Positions 32,882 through 39,887 of a DNA stretch of 39,887 nt are shown in pieces; positions within the stretch are counted from its first letter, which is position 1; each line of letters opens with the position of its first letter. The notes under the pieces were generated by a model. That model had not been told where the DNA came from and did no database searches. It saw nothing but the letters and a program-made list of their open reading frames with translations. The DNA comes from Candidatus Hodarchaeota archaeon. Lineage in GTDB: Archaea > Asgardarchaeota > Heimdallarchaeia > Hodarchaeales > Hodarchaeaceae. The position numbers and the translations under genes were made by a program. The stretch is from the NCBI GenBank assembly GCA_016840285.1, contig JAEOSR010000031.1, forward strand, positions 1-39,887. Direction: 5' to 3'.

Positions 32882-34633
32882 ATGACAAAAAGTGGACTCC
32901 AATCATTAGAAGAAATTGCCACTTCGTTGAATCTTACAATTCGTGAACCAACAGATTATCCATTAGATTTGTATGTTACAGTCCCACCTGAAAGGCTAGT
33001 TGAAGTTATCAAACATCTTAAGGGAGATTATAATGTTTCGCATTTATCAACTATTGTCGTTCAAGAACTGGAAGATCATTACAAGTTACTTTATCCATTT
33101 TCCATAAATCAAACAGGGGGAAAAATGGGGAAGTTTATTCTAGATACTAGAATTGATAAAAAGGATCCAAAAATCGATTCAGTTGTACAAGAAATTCCCG
33201 GAGCTATTTATTATGAACGAGAAGTCTACGATATGATGGGTGTGCAATTTAATAATCATCCTAATCTCCAACGAATACTAACACCTGATTCCCTCCCCCG
33301 AGACATCTACCCCTTGAGGAAAAACATTAGTTCTGAAGAAATCCGTAAAAGACTTGCTGAAGCAAGGAAAGAAAGAGAAGCTGAGACAAAACTTAAGGAA
33401 TACATCCGAAGTGAGCACTTAGAATATATTTCTGAAAAATCTGATTATGCGATCGCTATAGGTCCTCAACATCCGTCCCTTGAAGAGCCAATTAGGTTTA
33501 TTTTCCATATTGAGGGAGAAACTGTGAAAGATGTTGATTTACGTCTTGGATTCAATCATCGAGGAATAGAGAAAGCGTTTGAAAGCCGCACATGGCAAAA
33601 AAATCTTTATTTAGCTGAACGAATATGTGGTATTTGCAGTGATGCTCATCAATTATGTTATGTCCAAGCTGTAGAAAAGTGTGCCAAAATAACATATAAT
33701 ATACCAGAACGAGCTCGATACATTAGAACAATTTTAGCTGAACTTGAACGTGTTCATTCACATCTGTTGTGGTATGGTGTACTAGCTCATAATACTGGTT
33801 TTGATACAATATTTCAATATACGTGGCGAGACAGAGAAATTGTAATGGATATTTTAGAGGAAATCTCAGGGAACCGAGTAAATTACGCCATGCATGCCAT
33901 AGGAGGAGTTAGACGGGATATTAGTCCAGAACAAGTAGCTAAAATCATTCCAAAATTGAAGAAGCTTCACAAAAGTATCGTTGAACACCGAAAAATGATG
34001 ATGAACGAAAGAAGTTTTATAGTCCGACAAAAGGGAATTGCTTTATTGACAAGGGAGGATGCCTTAAATTTGTGTACAGTCGGTCCTAATGCCCGTTCTA
34101 GTGGGATTAATGCAGATATTCGGAGGGATGACCCTTATGCAGCCTATAATCATTTCTCATTTAATGTACCTTTTGTAACTGAAGGAGATATTCTCAGTGG
34201 ATTAGTCATCCGCTTGGAGGAAGCCCTAGTTGCGATTGATTTGACCATTGAAGCACTTAAAACGTTACCACAAGGTGAATTAAGAATTAAAGTTCCCCGA
34301 AATATTCCACAAGGAGAAGGAACGAGTCGTGTAGAAGCACCAAGGGGTGAAAATTTTCATTATATTCAGTCAAATGGGACAATTAGACCAGAGCGATTTA
34401 AAGTTCGTGCTCCAACTTTTGCTAATATGCCCAGCTTGATACATAGATTGATAGGTGTACAAGTGGCAGATATTCCTCCAGTCATTCGAGTTATCGATCC
34501 TTGTATTGGTTGTATGGATAGAGTCACCTTTGTGGACTTAAAGAAAGGAAAAACAATGGAGTTATCAGGTGAACACCTAATAAGTCGAGGAAATCGGGCA
34601 TATCGGCTTGGCACAAAAGTTCTAGACTTTTAG
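32882..34633 (+). CDS. Fused NuoC-NuoD-type [NiFe]-hydrogenase large subunit (group 4)
   Basis: 583 aa from ATG 32882 (AGGTGAT 7 nt upstream; a GTG at 32870 is weaker). Residues 1-150 form the NuoC-type domain (IPGAIYYEREVYDMMGVQF, LPRDIYPLRK). Residues about 170-583 are the large subunit: GPQHPSLEEP, RLGFNHRGIEKAFE, L1 motif ERICGICSDAH with C249 and C252, and L2 motif DPCIGCMDR with C541 and C544. Having all four Cys means a nickel-iron site, unlike true NuoD. A 36-residue tail follows R547, like the tail removed from HycE-type subunits; a HycI-like protease is encoded at 28951. Fusion of C and D also occurs in some complex I and formate hydrogenlyase-type enzymes. Confidence 0.95.
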   Translation: MTKSGLQSLEEIATSLNLTIREPTDYPLDLYVTVPPERLVEVIKHLKGDYNVSHLSTIVVQELEDHYKLLYPFSINQTGGKMGKFILDTRIDKKDPKIDSVVQEIPGAIYYEREVYDMMGVQFNNHPNLQRILTPDSLPRDIYPLRKNISSEEIRKRLAEARKEREAETKLKEYIRSEHLEYISEKSDYAIAIGPQHPSLEEPIRFIFHIEGETVKDVDLRLGFNHRGIEKAFESRTWQKNLYLAERICGICSDAHQLCYVQAVEKCAKITYNIPERARYIRTILAELERVHSHLLWYGVLAHNTGFDTIFQYTWRDREIVMDILEEISGNRVNYAMHAIGGVRRDISPEQVAKIIPKLKKLHKSIVEHRKMMMNERSFIVRQKGIALLTREDALNLCTVGPNARSSGINADIRRDDPYAAYNHFSFNVPFVTEGDILSGLVIRLEEALVAIDLTIEALKTLPQGELRIKVPRNIPQGEGTSRVEAPRGENFHYIQSNGTIRPERFKVRAPTFANMPSLIHRLIGVQVADIPPVIRVIDPCIGCMDRVTFVDLKKGKTMELSGEHLISRGNRAYRLGTKVLDF

Positions 34634-34639
34634 GCGAGA

Positions 34640-35788
34640 ATGAAGAGAATGAATTCAATAAAAACGACATTCAAATTCATAGGTTACTCAACGATTTACG
34701 CTTTAATTCTTGTAGGCCCGTTCTTTATATTTAAGGGCTTACCTATGATAATTACAGTTCTAAAATACTTTCTCTTCCCAGGGATTGCTTTTATTATTTC
34801 TGGAGCTTTATTTTTTAGTTGGTTTGAACGAAAAACTTATGCGCGGATGCAGAATCGTGTGGGTCCTCGTTTCATGCAACCTATATACGATGTTCTTAAA
34901 TTACTTGCTAAGGAAGACATTACTCCAAATGGAGTTGAACAGTATGAATTCACTATTATTCCCCCAATCCAATTGATCATAGCTCTACTACTAGCTTTCT
35001 TCACACCAATTTACATGGCTGAAGGTTTAATATCATTTGAGGGAGATATACTATTCTTATTATTTTTATTAGCAGTACTCGCAGGATCCATATTTTTACT
35101 TGGATGGTCAACAAACAATCCATATGGATTAATTGGAGGATCTAGAGCTGCTATTGCAGAATTATCCCTCGAGATTCCGTTAACCATTGCGTTTATTGGT
35201 CCTGTTATCTTAGCTGGATCACTCCGCCTCTCAAATGTTATTCAGAGCGGATTCAATTTAATTGATATTCCGTTAAATGTTATCTTCGAACCAAATTCTT
35301 ATGATTTACTTCATTTAGTCTACATAATCCCCTTATCTATTTTGTTTTACATAGCAGTTTTATCAGCTAACGCTGTCTTAGAAAAAGTCCCATTTGATCC
35401 AGCTCACGCGGAAACAGAGATCGTTGGGGGTTGGAATATAGAACTTACTGGGAAAAAACTTCTTTTTAGTCACCTTGCCAATTTGGTTTTAGAATTTGCC
35501 CTTGCAGGGATAATTGCAGCCGTTTTTCTAGGTGGCCCTGGTTTTCGGCCCTTAAATTCAATATTTGATGGGATCTTTTTGGTAGGTCATTGGGATATCT
35601 TCTATTATTTCATTAACATCACAACGTTTCTTCTTAAGACTACAGTTGTCATTTTCTTTATTACGGTTAGTCGTACAGTACTTTCCCGTCTTCGAATCGA
35701 TCAATTAGTCCATTATTTTTGGCGGTATTATTTACCAATTGTTTTCCTTGCACTATTAATGATAATCTATCTAGTAGGTGTACTCTGA
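34640..35788 (+). CDS. nuoH: NuoH/HycD-type membrane subunit
   Basis: 382 aa, about eight or nine hydrophobic segments. The family hallmark ERKTYARMQNRVGPR sits in the first cytoplasmic loop, and KVPFDPAHAETEIVGG is the conserved acidic loop thought to couple the redox module to the pump. GGWNIELTGKKL and LRIDQLVHYFWRYYLP complete the match. It starts 6 bp after the large-subunit stop. ATG 34649 is an alternative start. Confidence 0.93.
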   Translation: MKRMNSIKTTFKFIGYSTIYALILVGPFFIFKGLPMIITVLKYFLFPGIAFIISGALFFSWFERKTYARMQNRVGPRFMQPIYDVLKLLAKEDITPNGVEQYEFTIIPPIQLIIALLLAFFTPIYMAEGLISFEGDILFLLFLLAVLAGSIFLLGWSTNNPYGLIGGSRAAIAELSLEIPLTIAFIGPVILAGSLRLSNVIQSGFNLIDIPLNVIFEPNSYDLLHLVYIIPLSILFYIAVLSANAVLEKVPFDPAHAETEIVGGWNIELTGKKLLFSHLANLVLEFALAGIIAAVFLGGPGFRPLNSIFDGIFLVGHWDIFYYFINITTFLLKTTVVIFFITVSRTVLSRLRIDQLVHYFWRYYLPIVFLALLMIIYLVGVL

Positions 35789-35790
35789 AA

Positions 35791-36252
35791 ATGATGAGAA
35801 TATTCGATCTCTTCCCCATATTTAAAGAAGTCACAAGGAATTTATTTAGGGAGTCAGTTACCGTACAATTTCCTTTTGAGCATATCACTGTTCCAGATGG
35901 ATTCAGAGGGGCCCCAGAAGTCAATCCAGAATTATGTATTGCTTGTAAAAATTGTGAAAAAGAGTGTCCAACGCGTTGTATCAGTCTGATCCCTGTTAAT
36001 CCTACTGAAATTTCAAATTTTTCACAAGACCAAGGAACACCTTATTGGTTCTCCATCAACCTTTCAGAATGTATGTTTTGTCAAGCCTGTGAAGAATCAT
36101 GTCCAATCAAACGGAAGGGTGGTCAATCTGCAATAATCCTAAATCACAATCGTTGGAAAATGGCTGAGTTTAGTCTTAAAGACACAATTGAAACAAAACT
36201 TGTTTATAAAAAATCTAAGAGGAAAAACAAAACAAAAACTCTAGGAAGTTAA
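35791..36252 (+). CDS. nuoI: NuoI-like 2[4Fe-4S] ferredoxin subunit
   Basis: 153 aa. Two cluster motifs: CIACKNCEKECP at about 50-61 and CMFCQACEESCP at about 95-106. It passes electrons between the small subunit and an external partner. The N-terminal amphipathic region (MMRIFDLFPIFKEVTRNLF) should sit on the membrane. The start at 35791 lies 2 bp after the NuoH stop; the frame opens earlier (35719) but that would overlap NuoH. The second ATG (35794) is equally possible. No NuoEFG or FpoF-like input module is visible downstream to the window end. Confidence 0.92.
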   Translation: MMRIFDLFPIFKEVTRNLFRESVTVQFPFEHITVPDGFRGAPEVNPELCIACKNCEKECPTRCISLIPVNPTEISNFSQDQGTPYWFSINLSECMFCQACEESCPIKRKGGQSAIILNHNRWKMAEFSLKDTIETKLVYKKSKRKNKTKTLGS

Positions 36253-36256
36253 TCAA

Positions 36257-36541
36257 ATGGCATCGATTGAAATCATACTCTTTGCATTGTTTACAATAGT
36301 TATGGCAGTTGCAGCGCTTGAGGTGGAAAAACTAACAAATGGAATCTTGCTTTTAGCCCTTTCATCAGTTGGAATTGGATCAATTTTCTTTCTTGTTGGG
36401 GCTAACTATGCTGCTGTATTTGAATTCTTACTTTACGCGGGCGTTTTAATAGTTTTGTTTATGATTGCAGCTAGTTTAACTGAAATATCTGGAGAAAAGA
36501 CTGACGTGGAAGAATCCAAATTGAGAGAGGTTAAACTATGA
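36257..36541 (+). CDS. nuoJ: NuoJ, N-terminal half (split gene)
   Basis: 94 aa with three hydrophobic segments; YAGVLIVLFMIAASLTEI is the NuoJ third helix with its conserved YAG. The stop overlaps the next start as ATGA, so the two halves are co-translated. Haloarchaeal complexes are also annotated with two J genes, so this looks like an archaeal arrangement rather than an error. Confidence 0.85.
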   Translation: MASIEIILFALFTIVMAVAALEVEKLTNGILLLALSSVGIGSIFFLVGANYAAVFEFLLYAGVLIVLFMIAASLTEISGEKTDVEESKLREVKL

Positions 36542-36813
36542 GTAATAAGGACATATTCGGGAAAGTCGGTTTTATTATCATTGTTTTTTTTCTGTTTGTT
36601 TTTTTCTTAGGGGCCCAAGAAAGTGGAACTTGGGCGATTTTACAAACTACAGATCCAAGTTCAGCAAACGAAAAAAGTCTAGAACTATTATGGACTACGT
36701 TAGTGACTGCCACCCTAATTCAAGGATTTTTAATTTATGCAGCACTTCTAGGATCTAATTTACAGTTCACACCAGTTACAAAAAAACAAAAAGATAAGGA
36801 GGAGCACCAATGA
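36538..36813 (+). CDS. nuoJ: NuoJ, C-terminal half (split gene)
   Basis: 91 aa, two hydrophobic segments (VGFIIIVFFLFVFFLGAQES; LVTATLIQGFLIYAALLGSN) separated by a soluble loop, with a basic Lys/Glu tail. Position and topology match helices 4-5 of NuoJ. It overlaps the previous gene by 4 bp and the next by 4 bp, with AAGGAGG before NuoK inside its end. Confidence 0.75.
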   Translation: MSNKDIFGKVGFIIIVFFLFVFFLGAQESGTWAILQTTDPSSANEKSLELLWTTLVTATLIQGFLIYAALLGSNLQFTPVTKKQKDKEEHQ

Positions 36814-37142
36814 GTCTTTCAATTGGTTCTATCACTGATTTTGACGTATTATTGGCCTTGTCTTTTATTATGTTGTTGATTGGTATGTATGGTCTGACTA
36901 CAAAACGTTCAGCTATCAGAGTAATAATGGCTTTAGAAATTCTTGTTGCTGCACCTAATATCGCGTTTATAGCGTTTGGTTTTACTCAGAACACAAATGT
37001 AGATCCACAAGCACAGACATTTGTCATAATTTCATTATCTGTTGGAGCTGCTGTGATTGGGCTTGCATTAGCATTTATGCGAAACCTTTGGAAACACTTT
37101 GGGACGACCAATGTGGATGTCTACACAACTTTGAAGGGGTAA
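36810..37142 (+). CDS. nuoK: NuoK-like membrane subunit
   Basis: 110 aa, three hydrophobic segments. The first conserved Glu is present as E43 (IMALEILVAAPNIAFIAFG). The second, which in NuoK lies in AAAEAAIGLAL, is replaced: the stretch reads SLSVGAAVIGLAL, with Ala at the aligned site. DPQAQTFVIISLS also recalls MrpC (DPLPQALVLTA). AAGGAGG and ATGA overlap precede it. Confidence 0.88.
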   Translation: MSLSIGSITDFDVLLALSFIMLLIGMYGLTTKRSAIRVIMALEILVAAPNIAFIAFGFTQNTNVDPQAQTFVIISLSVGAAVIGLALAFMRNLWKHFGTTNVDVYTTLKG

Positions 37143-37153
37143 GTGTTTATAAA

Positions 37154-39109
37154 ATGCAAATATATACAATGGCACAGCTTGAGTTCATTCTGAAACCTTG
37201 GTTTTTAGTATTCTTGCTTCCAATTGTAGGAGCTCTCCTTTCTGTTATCATTGGTAGGTTTCATAGCAAAGTTCGTACAATATTTTCGATAACTATCACT
37301 GGATTATCATTTGTATTCGCTCTACTCCTTATACTACAAGCAACATGGGATGAATATGTCATCCACTTTGTTCCGAAGGGTATTAATGGTCACATGTTAA
37401 CGTATTTCGATACATCAATTGTAATTGATCCTTTAGCCGCATTTATGGCCATAATCGCTTCAGGCCTTGGATTTTTAATAGCAATTTTCTCAATTGATTA
37501 CATGAAAGATGATGAGGCATTAAACAGATACTGGTTCTTCTTACAATTATTCATTGGAGGAATGGTTCTTCTTGTATTAGCTGGTGATTTAATATTCCTC
37601 TATATAGGATGGAAAATAGTGGGTGTCTGTTCTTACTTCTTAATTGGTCATTATTTTCATAAACCTGATCCACAAGGTTCATTGGCCATAAAATCAGGGA
37701 TTAAAGCCTTTTTAACTACTTTAGTGGGAGATATTGCCCTCTTAGGTGGTCTAGGTGTTCTCTGGCTGGAATTAGGAACTGTAAACATCTTTAGAATCAT
37801 GGATGGATTTTTAACACTTGCAGAAGGTCAACAGGTTTTAGTCGCCCTTCTGATCTTTACAGGAGCTGTTGGTAAATCTGCACAATTTCCCTTGATAACG
37901 TGGCTATCAAGTCCTGGAAGTGTCGATATTGATGCGATGCAAGGGCCAACCACAGTATCAGCATTAATACATGCAGCAACAATGGTTAAAGCTGGCGTGT
38001 ACCTAATGTCCAGATTCTTTTTTGTATTTGCGGCTGCTAATATTGAAACATTCTATATGATCATGGCATTCGTTATCGCAATTACGGCAGTAATCACGGC
38101 CTCTTCAGCACTAGTATCGACTGATATTAAACGCGTACTGGCCTATTCCACGGTTAGCCAGCTAAGCTATATGTTTTTAGCCATTTGTATAGCTGGGTTA
38201 TCGTTCTTAGATCTTGATTATAATGTTGGTTACCATGCATTCTTAAGTGCGCAATTTCATGTCCTCTCTCATGCAATCTTTAAAGCTCTATTATTTCTTT
38301 CTGCGGGTGCGATAATACATTCGATTCATAATGAAAGAAATATCAAAAAAATGGGAGGGCTCTTCCATGAATTGAAAGTCATAGCCATCCCAATGCTTAT
38401 TGGAGTGTTGGCACTTTCAGGTGTTCCTCCTTTTAATGGTTATTTTTCGAAAGAATCTGTGTTAGGAGCCGCCTGGGAATTATTCCGAGCTGGACACACC
38501 ATGGCTCCAATCGCTTTGATTCTTTTCGTTCTAGGCGTAATAACTGCAGGATTAACAGCTGCTTACTCTATTCGGTTATACCTCATGGTTTTTATGGGTG
38601 AGAAATCCCAAAATTTAGAAGTAAACAAACCAGGACCATTTATGACGGGTGTTGTGGTAGTTCTTGCTGGTTTTACCGTCATCACTGGATTTTTTGCACC
38701 AATAGTAACCTTGTCCTTTGATAAGATGCAAACTTACTTTACGATTAGTAATCCCACTTTTTTTCATACGTTTTCACACTATGAACTGGTCCTCCTCCCA
38801 ACAAGTGAAACTATAGTTCCCACTTTTTTTGCACTCTCCTGTGTAACGATAGGCGTCCTTACCAGCTATATACTTTATAAAGATGGATCCAAAGAAATAG
38901 TATTCATCAAGAAAAATATCTATCTAAAATCTTTACAAACACTGGCAGCGGAAGGTTTTTACATTGACCACTTCTTCCAGTGGTGTCAGAATATCATTAT
39001 GAATATTTTTTGGTGGTTACGAAAACTCCAAACTGGTGATCTGAATTATAACTTCAGTTTAATCGGGCTAGTTATACTAGCTGTAATGCTAATGTTTTTA
39101 TTCTTCTGA
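37154..39109 (+). CDS. nuoL: NuoL/MrpA-like antiporter subunit
   Basis: 651 aa from ATG 37154 (the frame opens at 37088, inside NuoK; ATG 37169 is possible). About 15-16 hydrophobic segments. Matches: IDPLAAFMA, YMKDDEALNRYWFF, VGKSAQFPLITWLSS, MQGPTTVSALIHAATMVKAGVYL, and the C-terminal LRKLQTGDLNYN of NuoL. The TM5 motif, normally GWEGVGLCSYLLIG, reads GWKIVGVCSYFLIG: the pump Glu is Lys154. The TM7 Lys (VGKSAQ) is kept. A short insert (SPGSVDID) precedes AMQGPT. Confidence 0.92.
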   Translation: MQIYTMAQLEFILKPWFLVFLLPIVGALLSVIIGRFHSKVRTIFSITITGLSFVFALLLILQATWDEYVIHFVPKGINGHMLTYFDTSIVIDPLAAFMAIIASGLGFLIAIFSIDYMKDDEALNRYWFFLQLFIGGMVLLVLAGDLIFLYIGWKIVGVCSYFLIGHYFHKPDPQGSLAIKSGIKAFLTTLVGDIALLGGLGVLWLELGTVNIFRIMDGFLTLAEGQQVLVALLIFTGAVGKSAQFPLITWLSSPGSVDIDAMQGPTTVSALIHAATMVKAGVYLMSRFFFVFAAANIETFYMIMAFVIAITAVITASSALVSTDIKRVLAYSTVSQLSYMFLAICIAGLSFLDLDYNVGYHAFLSAQFHVLSHAIFKALLFLSAGAIIHSIHNERNIKKMGGLFHELKVIAIPMLIGVLALSGVPPFNGYFSKESVLGAAWELFRAGHTMAPIALILFVLGVITAGLTAAYSIRLYLMVFMGEKSQNLEVNKPGPFMTGVVVVLAGFTVITGFFAPIVTLSFDKMQTYFTISNPTFFHTFSHYELVLLPTSETIVPTFFALSCVTIGVLTSYILYKDGSKEIVFIKKNIYLKSLQTLAAEGFYIDHFFQWCQNIIMNIFWWLRKLQTGDLNYNFSLIGLVILAVMLMFLFF

Positions 39110-39118
39110 GGTGAAACA

Positions 39119-39887
39119 ATGGCAATTATATTAGGATTAGAAATCCCCCTTCTAATATTCGTTGCGCTTCCTGTTATCACAACTTTTCTTCTTATTGGTG
39201 TGGAGAGATTACTTGATGTTTCGAGAGTTAAAAAAACTATTTCACATCTAATTGCAGTCTTTTTTTCAATACTGGATTTAATCTTCGCCATTCTTTTTGG
39301 AATGGAACTTCTTGAGTCTAGTTCTCCTCACCCTACAATAACAGAAACAGTTCTATTAGTACTACAAGCAGATTTAACCTCATTATTCTTTATCTTTATC
39401 TTTACCTTTGTTCATGCAGCAGTATGTATTTATTCAATTAACTTCATGCATGAGTATGACGAACTAGCCCACTTCTATGCCATTCTATTTGCAGTAGTTG
39501 CAGGGTTGAACTTAATCGTTTTGGTCACTGATTATTTCACCCTTTTCGTCGCATGGGAAAGTATGGTTCTCTGTGCATATGCTATGGTTGGCTTCTATCG
39601 TAGTAGAGAATCATCTGAAGCGGGTTTTAAGTATCTCATGATGAGTAGCACAGGGAGTCTTCTCTATCTCTTTGGAGTTGCACTACTCTATGGAATTGCG
39701 GGGACTTTGAGTTTTGATGGACTAAAATCATTGAATCCGTTAATGGAATCACCAATTCTTTATATTGCTATTCTTTGTATGATATTCGGTTTTGGAATAA
39801 CTGCAGCTATCTTCTTCCTCAACACCTGGTTACCCGATGCCCATCCTGCAGCTCCACCTCCTGCTCACGCAATGTTATCTGGGATTA
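39119..39887 (+). CDS. nuoM: NuoM-like antiporter subunit, N-terminal part (runs off the window)
   Basis: 256 codons are visible, open to the window end. GAGGTGAAACA precedes ATG 39119. The TM5 Glu is present (E147 in FVAWESMVLCAYAMVG), as is the following Lys in FKYLMMSSTGS. NTWLPDAHPAAPPPAHAML matches the TM7-8 loop of NuoM and MrpD/HyfB-type subunits. It lies 9 bp after NuoL. A NuoN would be expected next, beyond the window. Confidence 0.92.
   Translation, partial: MAIILGLEIPLLIFVALPVITTFLLIGVERLLDVSRVKKTISHLIAVFFSILDLIFAILFGMELLESSSPHPTITETVLLVLQADLTSLFFIFIFTFVHAAVCIYSINFMHEYDELAHFYAILFAVVAGLNLIVLVTDYFTLFVAWESMVLCAYAMVGFYRSRESSEAGFKYLMMSSTGSLLYLFGVALLYGIAGTLSFDGLKSLNPLMESPILYIAILCMIFGFGITAAIFFLNTWLPDAHPAAPPPAHAMLSGI

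Noticed and set aside
32870..34633. Respiratory complex I NuoCD (quinone reductase)
   Set aside because: Four Cys of the nickel-iron site are present in both CxxC motifs; NuoD lacks them, so hydrogenase is the better call.
36257..36813. Split NuoJ as a sequencing frameshift
   Set aside because: Both parts end and begin at natural boundaries with an ATGA overlap, and the same split occurs in haloarchaea.
1..39887. CRISPR arrays, tRNA or rRNA genes
   Set aside because: I saw no regularly spaced repeats with unique spacers and no tRNA-like acceptor/T-loop pattern in the intergenic gaps; a tRNAscan or Infernal run would be decisive.

Overview
The window is AT-rich and reads as archaeal. Several genes are preceded by A/T-rich TATA-box-like sequences instead of -10/-35 pairs, and some starts look leaderless. 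The gene content fits a metabolically versatile archaeon: a group 4 [NiFe]-hydrogenase built on a complex I chassis, archaeal TnpB elements, a longin-like/TPR protein, and an SPFH/NfeD pair. An Asgard lineage of the Heimdallarchaeia type is my best guess, from the hydrogenase-complex I hybrid and the longin-like protein. That is inference; no rRNA or other marker is present to prove it.

Layout. 1-2240: minus strand, the end of an unknown gene, then a CPBP membrane protease and a nitrilase-family amidohydrolase. 2.4-5.3 kb: two plus-strand proteins, one unknown and helical, one longin-like plus TPR-like. 5.3-7.5 kb: minus-strand flotillin/stomatin-like SPFH protein and an NfeD-like partner carrying an Asp/His repeat. 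8.1-16.3 kb: a leucine-catabolism module (biotin carboxylase, BCCP, methylcrotonyl-CoA carboxylase beta, methylglutaconyl-CoA hydratase). It is split by an opposite-strand TnpB-bearing insertion at about 10.5-13.4 kb, which holds an intact TnpB, a PIN-like (DUF5615-like) protein, a start-less open frame and a truncated second TnpB. 16.3-19.65 kb: alpha/beta hydrolase, ChbG/HpnK-type deacetylase, and a glutaminase-like nitrilase directly before an ammonia-type NAD+ synthetase. 19.65-21.4 kb: a short bacterial-type alanyl-tRNA synthetase, convergent with nadE.

21.7-27 kb: a TauE/SafE-type permease and a membrane protein + CoA-transferase/GNAT operon. Both loci carry the same unusual tandem 20-bp element upstream, so they are probably co-regulated. 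Between them lie two tiny Cys-rich proteins with matching ribosome binding sites. 27-29.5 kb: an unknown protein with a tandem-HTH regulator, and a minus-strand hydrogenase maturation protease.

30-39.9 kb: malic enzyme, a NifX-like protein, then a long operon: NuoA-like?, hydrogenase small subunit (NuoB-like), fused NuoCD-type large subunit with both [NiFe] CxxC motifs, NuoH, NuoI, split NuoJ, NuoK, NuoL, and NuoM running off the end. It should encode a membrane-bound, ion-translocating hydrogenase. The HycI-type protease upstream fits the large subunit, which keeps a C-terminal tail beyond its second CxxC motif. Two antiporter-path acidic residues expected in complex I appear changed (NuoL TM5 Glu is Lys; the second NuoK Glu is absent). 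This makes the operon, the TnpB/PIN-like unit and the paired 20-bp elements the most interesting parts of the window.
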